From NCBI GenBank assembly GCA_947378615.1, contig CANCKV010000298.1, positions 1-5,092 on the forward strand: a stretch of 5,092 bases of DNA. Direction: 5' to 3'. This DNA comes from Chitinophagaceae bacterium. Its GTDB lineage: Bacteria; Bacteroidota; Bacteroidia; Chitinophagales; Chitinophagaceae. Of this stretch, positions 1 through 5,092 are shown one piece after another; the stretch's first letter is position 1, and the number at the start of each line of letters is the position of its first letter. Both the position numbers and the translations under genes were made by a program. Under the pieces are notes generated by a model that was not told the origin of the DNA, made no database searches, and saw nothing but the letters and a program-made list of their open reading frames with translations.

Positions 1-317
1 GTTCTGCCTTAACAGGTTGGCGGGCAAACCCAAATAAGTATGCAACTGCTACTTCTTTGAGTGGGCCATGGAGTGAATTTAAGGATATTGCCCCTCCCGA
101 AACAAATACCTATGGTGGTCAATCAACCATGTTATTAAAGGTTGAAGGCACAAAGTCAACTACTATTATTTTCTTGGCAGATATCTGGAAACCTAAATCT
201 CAATGGGATTCCCGATATATATGGATGCCTTTGGAAATAGGTGATGGAAATCTCTTTGTTCCAAAACCAAGCCCTTGGAGTATTAATATAAAGACAGGGG
301 AGTGGAAAAAAGAATAA
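1..317 (+). CDS. Glycoside hydrolase, family 43-like, C-terminal fragment (5' end outside window)
   Basis: The reading frame is open from the left edge (first whole codon at base 3) to a TAA at 315-317, giving about 104 residues. An internal TTG at 57 is not a credible start, because family-like sequence (TGWRANPNKYATA) continues upstream of it. The visible segment has the pattern TGW-x-NPNKYATA-x-SLSGPW, then TYGGQST, a hydrophobic strand ending in LADIWKP, then WDSRYIWMPLEI and a terminal KPSPWSINIKTGEW. This order matches what I recall of the last blades of five-bladed beta-propeller GH43 enzymes, particularly the exo-beta-1,3-galactanase-like group found in Bacteroidota. Such enzymes are exported and trim galactose, xylose or arabinose residues from plant or algal glycans. 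The catalytic acids and any signal peptide lie outside the window, so neither activity nor substrate can be confirmed. The gene converges on the HTCS regulator, 189 bases away, which supports a carbohydrate-utilisation role. Another propeller hydrolase family remains possible. Confidence 0.75.
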   Translation, partial: SALTGWRANPNKYATATSLSGPWSEFKDIAPPETNTYGGQSTMLLKVEGTKSTTIIFLADIWKPKSQWDSRYIWMPLEIGDGNLFVPKPSPWSINIKTGEWKKE

Positions 318-506
318 ACATTTCGTTGCATATCCGGAGGATTTACAACTAGGTAATCAAAGCTCTTCACAATGAAACATAAAGATTAATGAATTATTAT
401 TGTTCAATAAATACTTAGTGTTATTTGTTTTACCATCGTTCTATTAGTGTTATAAGCTCAATAGTAATTATCTAACAGAAGTTGAATTAGATTTATTTCA
501 TGATGC
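318..506. other. Convergent intergenic spacer, no gene seen
   Basis: This spacer separates the stop codons of the hydrolase (plus strand) and the HTCS gene (minus strand). No open frame of useful length is present; the ATG at 372 reaches a stop after five codons. Two weak inverted repeats are visible: TTATTG/CAATAA around a two-base loop at 397-410, and CTATT/AATAG at 441-445 and 460-464. Neither is GC-rich or followed by a T-run in the right orientation, so I do not call an intrinsic terminator. Transcription from the two sides may end by another mechanism or overlap. Confidence 0.7.
415..453. repeat. Pair of 10-bp direct repeats TTAGTGTTAT
   Basis: TTAGTGTTAT occurs exactly at 415-424 and again at 444-453, start to start 29 bases. 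Both copies lie between the convergent genes, downstream of both stop codons, where a promoter operator is not expected. The match is directly visible, but a 10-bp repeat in AT-rich DNA can arise by chance and no function is proposed. Confidence 0.4.
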
Positions 507-3500
507 TTACTCTATTTTATTGTATTGTTTAGAGAATACCTTCCGATATTTCTTGATATAATCAGAAGGATTTAAGCCAAAGAGTTTGTGAAATTGTTCT
601 CTAAAATGACGGGCATCATTCATTCCAACTTGTGCAGCTGTTTCGTTTACATTTAGTTCTGTATTGATGAATAATTCAGCCGCTTTACGCAAACGAATGA
701 ACCGAATAAATACATTAATTGATTGACCCGATACTATTTTTACTTTCCTAAATAATTTAGAGTGACTCATCCCTATTTCATTTTCCAATGATTTTACCGT
801 GAATTGTTTGTCTTCTAAATGTGATTCAACGATAGCAATACATTGTTCTAGGAATTCCTTGTATTCTTCTGATATCTTTTTCTCATTTTTATTAAAAGTA
901 ATTTCATTATAAAAATAGGTTCTAAGATTATTTCTGTTTTTTAATAGACTTGCAACTCTTGCCACTAAAAGTTCTTTGTCAAAAGGTTTTGTAATGTAAT
1001 CGTCTGCTCCATATTCTACCCCTTGTAGTTTTAATTCAGGGGAAGACGTTCCTGTCAAAAGTATTAGCGGGATATAACTAGTTTCGTCATTTTCTTTAAT
1101 ATACCTACAAAAATCAATTCCACTCATTCCCTGCATTTTAATATCACTAATGATTAAATCAGGGTCATGTTTTCGAGCTAGTTTTGAACCATCTTCGCCA
1201 CTTTGAGCTTCAATTATATGATAGTCCTTATTGAAAAGTGATACAATATATTCTCTCATTTCCAATTCATCATCTACAATCAACAATGTTTTCTTGTTTG
1301 AAATCATTGAATTGTAAATTCTTGCTTCTTCATTTTCAGTTTGATTATTGTCTTCATGAACACTTTCATTTGATAATTCTATAAAAGCATTGTTTGGTAT
1401 TTTTGTTTGATTGGCAACTTCTTCCTGTACAATGACTTGTTCTGAACCAAAATGTTCGAATCCTTTTAGTAAAGAAAGCTTGAAAACAGTTCCTTTTTCC
1501 GATTTACTAGTATAAGTAATTTCACCTTTATGAGCTTCTGTGAAATGTTTTACTAAGAAAAGTCCAATACCAAATCCAGGTTGTTGTATTGCCTTTGCGC
1601 CTGTGACCTGATAGAATTTGTCGAAAAGCTTTTCGCCAATATCTTCAGGAATTCCACTGCCATTATCAGAAACCGTTATTTCAATTCTATGTTCTGTTTC
1701 CAATATCGCCAACATGATTTCCCCTTTTTCAGGTGTATATTTCATTGCATTAGAAATTAGATTATATAAAACTATTTCTAATTTTTCCTTGTCTCCCCAT
1801 ACATAAATATCAGAACCCGTATGATTGAAAAAATAGTCAATTTGTTTTTTCTCAGCTATTTGGATAAAACATAAGAACACTTCGTTGCATAAATCAGTGA
1901 AGTTCAATTTGCTAATTCTCATTTGGTCTGCATTCACATCCGCCTTTCTAAAAAGTAATAATTGGTCAACAAGACTCAACATTCTTTTGGCATTCCTATA
2001 AATTATCTTCAGACTCTTATGCTCATTTTTAGTTTCATTTTCTTCTATTAGTTCCTTAATTGGATTAATAATTAAGGTTAAAGGGGTTCTAAATTCATGA
2101 GATATATTTGTAAAGAATGATATTCTCTTTTCATTCATTTCCTTATCCTTCTCATTGATTAGTTTTTCTTTCTCATATCTAACCTTATCATTTTCGTGTT
2201 CAGCAACTTCTTTTTCATATTCAGCTTTCTTTCGTTCTGCTTCTAGTAATGAAATTTTAATTTCATATTCAAGCTTAGTTTGCCTAGCACGATAGTTAAG
2301 GTATAAATATATTAACCAAGAAATTAGGGATAAATAAAATAGATAAGCCCACCACGTCCGAAACCAAGGAGGTAGGACTCGGATTTTGATGGCAATATCT
2401 TTATTACCCCAAATCCCATCTGCATTCGTACATCTGACTCTGAATATATAATTTCCTTCACTTAAGTGGGTATAAGAGGCATTTCTAAGATTGAAGGAGT
2501 TATTCCATCCTTTATCCCAACCTTCCATATAATAGGAGTAATTGATTTTGTTTGGAGCTGAAAATTCTAATGCTGCAAAGTTGAAAGAGAATATTGCCTT
2601 GTCATAAGGAACATTCAATTCAAATAAAGTGTCGCTAGCATCCGACTTTTTAATATATTCAGCATTGTTTTCTATGGGAACATTATTGATATTTATCCCA
2701 GTCAATTGAAGATTTGGAGCAGTATTAAGCATGGTTATTTCTTCTGGTCGAAAAATACTGAATCCATGAATTCCGCCAAAAATATATTCGCCTGTACTAA
2801 GTGCTAAAAAAGAATTGTAATTAAATTGACTCGTTTGTAATCCATCACTCTGATAGTAGTTTTTAAATGTTCTTTCTTTCAAATTCAACCTAGCCAAGCC
2901 GTTATAGGTTCCCATCCATAGGCTTCCTTTTCCATCGTCGATAATATTAAAAACCGCATTGTTGCAGAGTCCACTATCTGTTGTATATCTCGTCGCAATT
3001 CGTTTTTGGACTCTATCAAACAGCAATAATCCACCTCCTTCGGTTCCAATCCAAAAGTTGTGTAGGGCATCTTCATAAATGGTCTTTACTGTATTGCCAA
3101 TATAATAAAATTCGTGTTTCTTGTGTATTCGGTCAATCTTTACTAAATGAGTAAGGGTACCACCCCATAAGTCATTGTTTTTATCTTCTGTAAAAGCATA
3201 AATGTCAGAAAGGGTATCGTCAAATAGCTCAAACTTATCTAATTTTCGATTGTATCGATAAAGTGCCCCCATAAAGCTTCCTTTCCGTAGTGCCGATACC
3301 CATAAGTCCTTGTTTCTATCTTCATAAATATGAAAAACAACTAGATTTTCCAAACCAGTTGTTTGATTAATACAATGGTAACGTTTGAACTTTCCTGTAT
3401 TCTTGTCGTATCTATTAATACCTGTATAATAACTCGCTAACCATAAGTTGCCTAAATAATCTTTCTTAATTGAAACGATAAAATTGCCCGAAAGAGATTG

Positions 3501-4706
3501 CTCGTCATTAGGAATGTTTTTAAAATTCTCGAAAGTGTTAGTCGTTCTATTCCAAAGATTGATTCCACTTCCTTCCGTTCCAATCCAAACTTTGTTATTG
3601 TTATCCTCACAAAAGGAGGCCATAAAGTTTCCTTTCAGCCCATTTTGTTTGGTGGCGTCGTACGAGTAGTTTTCAAATCTTTTTTCTTTTGTATTGATGA
3701 GATTAATTCCTCCATGCAGAGTGCCTACCCATATTTTACTATCCTTATCTTCAAATATTTGATACACAACCCCACTAGAAAGTGATCTTTTCCCATCACC
3801 TTCTAGAAAGTAATCAGTAATTTTCGTTACAACATTATAAACTGTGATACCTCCTGTTGCACCAATCCATAATTGATGTTTACTATCCATCATCAACGAA
3901 GTCACAATGCCTGTGTTGATTCCTCCTTCAGTTAATTGAAAAGAATTAATTACCTTTTTTGTTTGAATAGTATAATTATAGAGAGTTTTATTGACACTGT
4001 ACCAAAAATTGTCCTTGTCAATCTCCATTTGTTGTGCATCCTTCAATAAGGGGTCAAACAGTTGCAATTGCATTGTAGCGTAATCAAATAGAAAAAGACC
4101 ATGATTCCTCACAAGAGCCCAAACTCTATTATCTTGACCAATTTTGACATTTAAAACATTGTAAGATGAGCTTTTTTTGCCATTAATTAAGATAGGAATA
4201 GATTGAGCCTTAGTTGTTCCATTTTTGCAAAACAAAAGCCCATTTGCTTCCCCACCAATAAAAATATTATTATTTATATCGGCTTTTATAGCTCTAATGA
4301 CATCTGTCAATATTAATTGATTCGTTTTATTATATTCTGAATAATAGACTTGAGAAAATTTATCAGAGAGGTTATCAAATACGCTTAAACCATGTCTAGT
4401 GCCTACCCATATCTTATTCTTTATGTCAACATCAATGTAGGTGATTACATTTTCTGTGAGAGAACTGCTATTATTGATTTTGTTTCTAAATACCTTGAAT
4501 TCATAGCCATCGTATCGATTAAGTCCATCATAAGTTCCAAACCAAATAAATCCGTTCTTATCCTGACAGATTGTTCGTACTGAATTATTTGATAATCCCT
4601 GTTCTATTCCGATATATCTAACAATAGGATTTCTATTTGCAAATAGTTGTACTGAAAATAATAAGAATATAATTAGGGAAAATATTTTAAATCTATTTTG
4701 AATCAT
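507..4706 (-). CDS. Hybrid two-component system (HTCS) sensor kinase/response regulator with AraC-type output
   Basis: This is a one-protein signalling system of 1399 residues, normal for the HTCS family. Domain order: signal peptide 1-23 (hydrophobic FSLIIFLLFSVQLFA); 14 Reg_prop repeats at about 31-655, consistent with two seven-bladed periplasmic propellers; Y_Y_Y domain about 712-778 (YSYYMEGWDKGW); membrane helix about 785-804; charged coiled coil about 808-860; HisKA with phospho-acceptor His870 in SHEFRTPL; HATPase with N-box Asn982/Asn986, DNGSGIP at 1014-1020 and GFGIGLF at 1044-1050; an acidic linker 1081-1137; receiver with Asp1145/Asp1146, phospho-acceptor Asp1188, Thr1218 and Lys1240; AraC-type HTH about 1283-1390 ending FGLNPSDYIKKYRK. 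Every key residue is present, so it should be functional. HTCS proteins sit in the inner membrane, bind oligosaccharide in the periplasm and activate polysaccharide-utilisation genes; the ligand here is unknown. The ATG at 4704-4706 is chosen because it puts the signal peptide at the N-terminus. A TTG at 4767-4769 would add 21 polar residues. There is no Shine-Dalgarno, only an A-rich leader (ACACAAAAA). Confidence 0.96.
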   Translation of the reverse strand: MIQNRFKIFSLIIFLLFSVQLFANRNPIVRYIGIEQGLSNNSVRTICQDKNGFIWFGTYDGLNRYDGYEFKVFRNKINNSSSLTENVITYIDVDIKNKIWVGTRHGLSVFDNLSDKFSQVYYSEYNKTNQLILTDVIRAIKADINNNIFIGGEANGLLFCKNGTTKAQSIPILINGKKSSSYNVLNVKIGQDNRVWALVRNHGLFLFDYATMQLQLFDPLLKDAQQMEIDKDNFWYSVNKTLYNYTIQTKKVINSFQLTEGGINTGIVTSLMMDSKHQLWIGATGGITVYNVVTKITDYFLEGDGKRSLSSGVVYQIFEDKDSKIWVGTLHGGINLINTKEKRFENYSYDATKQNGLKGNFMASFCEDNNNKVWIGTEGSGINLWNRTTNTFENFKNIPNDEQSLSGNFIVSIKKDYLGNLWLASYYTGINRYDKNTGKFKRYHCINQTTGLENLVVFHIYEDRNKDLWVSALRKGSFMGALYRYNRKLDKFELFDDTLSDIYAFTEDKNNDLWGGTLTHLVKIDRIHKKHEFYYIGNTVKTIYEDALHNFWIGTEGGGLLLFDRVQKRIATRYTTDSGLCNNAVFNIIDDGKGSLWMGTYNGLARLNLKERTFKNYYQSDGLQTSQFNYNSFLALSTGEYIFGGIHGFSIFRPEEITMLNTAPNLQLTGININNVPIENNAEYIKKSDASDTLFELNVPYDKAIFSFNFAALEFSAPNKINYSYYMEGWDKGWNNSFNLRNASYTHLSEGNYIFRVRCTNADGIWGNKDIAIKIRVLPPWFRTWWAYLFYLSLISWLIYLYLNYRARQTKLEYEIKISLLEAERKKAEYEKEVAEHENDKVRYEKEKLINEKDKEMNEKRISFFTNISHEFRTPLTLIINPIKELIEENETKNEHKSLKIIYRNAKRMLSLVDQLLLFRKADVNADQMRISKLNFTDLCNEVFLCFIQIAEKKQIDYFFNHTGSDIYVWGDKEKLEIVLYNLISNAMKYTPEKGEIMLAILETEHRIEITVSDNGSGIPEDIGEKLFDKFYQVTGAKAIQQPGFGIGLFLVKHFTEAHKGEITYTSKSEKGTVFKLSLLKGFEHFGSEQVIVQEEVANQTKIPNNAFIELSNESVHEDNNQTENEEARIYNSMISNKKTLLIVDDELEMREYIVSLFNKDYHIIEAQSGEDGSKLARKHDPDLIISDIKMQGMSGIDFCRYIKENDETSYIPLILLTGTSSPELKLQGVEYGADDYITKPFDKELLVARVASLLKNRNNLRTYFYNEITFNKNEKKISEEYKEFLEQCIAIVESHLEDKQFTVKSLENEIGMSHSKLFRKVKIVSGQSINVFIRFIRLRKAAELFINTELNVNETAAQVGMNDARHFREQFHKLFGLNPSDYIKKYRKVFSKQYNKIE
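2142..2225 (-). repeat. Degenerate tandem 14-codon duplication in the HTCS coiled-coil linker
   Basis: Residues 828-841 (AEYEKEVAEHENDK) and 842-855 (VRYEKEKLINEKDK) align without gaps at 7 of 14 positions. By hand count their 42-base coding segments share 25 of 42 bases. Fourteen residues equal two heptads, so an added copy would keep coiled-coil register between the membrane helix and the kinase. Duplication is an inference; biased Glu/Lys composition of coiled coils could produce some of the similarity. Confidence 0.5.
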
Positions 4707-4779
4707 TTTTTGTGTTAATGAGTGTATTCTTACTGTTTTTGAGGGATTTTCAATCAAATAAGCAGGCAATCCCTTCGGG

Positions 4780-4787
4780 CAAACTTA
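4780..4787 (-). promoter_or_regulatory. Candidate Bacteroidota -7 promoter element for the HTCS gene
   Basis: The minus strand reads TAAGTTTG here, an exact match to the TAnnTTTG element known for the Bacteroidota primary sigma factor. It would place transcription start near 4774 and give a leader of roughly 65-70 bases before the ATG at 4706. I see no TTTG -33 element at the expected 19-21 base spacing; that element is often poorly conserved. The alternative TTG codon at 4767-4769 would then lie only a few bases into the transcript, which further favours the ATG. Confidence 0.4.
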
Positions 4788-4851
4788 CAATTTATCCTGT
4801 TGATTAAGTATGATTTTATTTGTATTTTATGTTTTTGGTAAGGTTTTATCT

Positions 4852-4865
4852 TTTTTAGCTAAAAA
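4852..4865. repeat. 14-bp perfect palindrome TTTTTAGCTAAAAA
   Basis: The two 7-bp arms TTTTTAG and CTAAAAA meet without a spacer, about 65 bases upstream of the candidate HTCS -7 element. It could bind a dimeric protein, but as RNA it would make a poor hairpin because there is no loop. It may be chance in AT-rich DNA. Confidence 0.3.
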
Positions 4866-4885
4866 CTTTATCGTGGAGTTTGGAT

Positions 4886-4934
4886 ATTTCTTAAAGTGAG
4901 TGAGTAGATAATTCCTCAAATTTCTAAGTGAATA
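4886..4934. repeat. Imperfect direct repeat ATTTCT(TA)AAGTGA, possible operator half-sites
   Basis: ATTTCTTAAAGTGAGTGA begins at 4886 and ATTTCTAAGTGAATA begins at 4920, start to start 34 bases. They share ATTTCT, AA and GTGA but differ by a two-base indel. AraC-type HTCS output domains commonly bind direct repeats upstream of target genes, so these are candidate half-sites. The link to this regulator is inference only. Confidence 0.25.
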
Positions 4935-4971
4935 ATGGAAACTATGGAATAAAAAGAGCAAGGAAATTGTC

Positions 4972-5028
4972 ACTTTTTTAGCCCTTAATTCATAGATAGT
5001 ATTCTTAACTTTTTTACTTTTTCCCTTA
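4972..5028. repeat. Direct repeat ACTTTTTTA ... CCCTTA, two copies
   Basis: ACTTTTTTA lies at 4972-4980 and 5008-5016 (36-base period). Each copy is followed by CCCTTA, after 1 base in the first (4982-4987) and after 6 bases in the second (5023-5028). A further ACTTTTT is at 5016-5022. The paired words make chance somewhat less likely than a bare T-run, but low complexity is a serious caveat. Confidence 0.3.
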
Positions 5029-5044
5029 TTTAATTTTAAATAAG
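5025..5044. repeat. AT-only inverted repeat CTTATTTAA/TTAAATAAG
   Basis: Two perfect 9-bp arms at 5025-5033 and 5036-5044 flank a TT spacer, and a T-run follows from 5048. It resembles a weak hairpin plus T-tract, yet there is no plus-strand gene just upstream to terminate. A protein-binding palindrome close to the promoter of a gene beyond the right edge is an alternative. Confidence 0.35.
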
Positions 5045-5092
5045 TAATTTTTTTTCATTTTTATAAAATAAAATTATAGAAATGTTTAATAG

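Larger units (their letters stand above)
4707..5092. other. AT-rich non-coding region upstream of the HTCS gene
   Basis: This stretch of 386 bases has no gene on either strand. The part nearest the HTCS gene holds its leader and a likely -7 promoter element. The far part (about 4840-5060) is very AT-rich, with long T-runs, three ACTTTTT copies and two palindromes, described separately. An ATG at 5082-5084, preceded by an A/T-rich leader, opens a frame to the right edge (M-F-N), but four codons cannot support a gene call. In this phylum such regions often separate an HTCS gene from a divergent susC-like or hydrolase operon, so a plus-strand gene beyond the edge is plausible. Confidence 0.65.

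Noticed and set aside
397..464. Possible bidirectional terminator between the convergent genes
   Set aside because: The inverted repeats are short and AT-rich (6 bp and 5 bp arms), with no adjoining T-run, so they do not meet the pattern of an intrinsic terminator.
1618..1806. Plus-strand open frame of 62 codons inside the HTCS kinase region
   Set aside because: It is antisense to the well-conserved HATPase motifs, and its translation shows no recognisable pattern.
2885..3076. Minus-strand open frame of 63 codons in another frame of the HTCS gene
   Set aside because: It lies wholly inside the HTCS gene on the same strand but in a different frame; the HTCS frame carries clear repeat motifs here.
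3484..3785. Two overlapping plus-strand open frames of 61 and 95 codons
   Set aside because: Both are antisense to Reg_prop repeat coding sequence. The low stop density follows from the composition of the repeats, and no homology pattern is visible.
4392..4583. Plus-strand open frame of 63 codons
   Set aside because: It is antisense to the first propeller blades of the HTCS and has no independent support.
4771..4780. CCCTTCGGGC, a small hairpin with a UUCG-like loop near the HTCS leader start
   Set aside because: Only two or three base pairs can form around the loop, too few for a terminator or a structured leader element.
5082..5092. ATG followed by two codons at the right edge (M-F-N), possible start of a divergent gene
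   Set aside because: Only eleven bases are visible, so start and identity cannot be supported; it is mentioned in the intergenic description instead.

Overview
The window is AT-rich and looks like a polysaccharide-utilisation region of a member of the Bacteroidota. The evidence is one very long gene for a hybrid two-component system (HTCS) regulator, a fusion typical of that phylum. It has an A-rich translation start with no Shine-Dalgarno sequence, a Bacteroidota-type -7 promoter element, and a neighbouring glycoside hydrolase. I cannot name a genus from the sequence.

Layout: (1) Bases 1-317, plus strand, hold the C-terminal end of a secreted-type glycoside hydrolase that resembles family 43 (exo-beta-1,3-galactanase/beta-xylosidase-like). 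The rest of the gene lies off the left edge. (2) Bases 318-506 are a short convergent intergenic spacer with no gene and no convincing terminator. (3) Bases 507-4706, minus strand, are one intact 1399-residue HTCS gene. Its order is signal peptide, 14 Reg_prop propeller repeats, Y_Y_Y domain, one membrane helix, an extended coiled coil, histidine kinase, receiver, and AraC-type DNA-binding domain. All catalytic and phosphorylation residues are present. (4) Bases 4707-5092 are a very AT-rich non-coding stretch. It contains the likely HTCS promoter and several short direct and inverted repeats, and probably leads into a gene beyond the right edge.

How the parts work together (inference from the family): the periplasmic double propeller would sense an oligosaccharide released by enzymes such as the neighbouring hydrolase. 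The signal would cross the inner membrane to the kinase and receiver, and the AraC domain would activate transcription of the locus. If the partial hydrolase is a GH43 galactanase, a galactan or arabinogalactan side-chain substrate is plausible but unproven.

I found no RNA gene, insertion sequence, CRISPR array or clearly new system. The items most worth a second look are a degenerate 14-residue duplication in the signalling coiled coil and the repeat cluster at 4886-5044.
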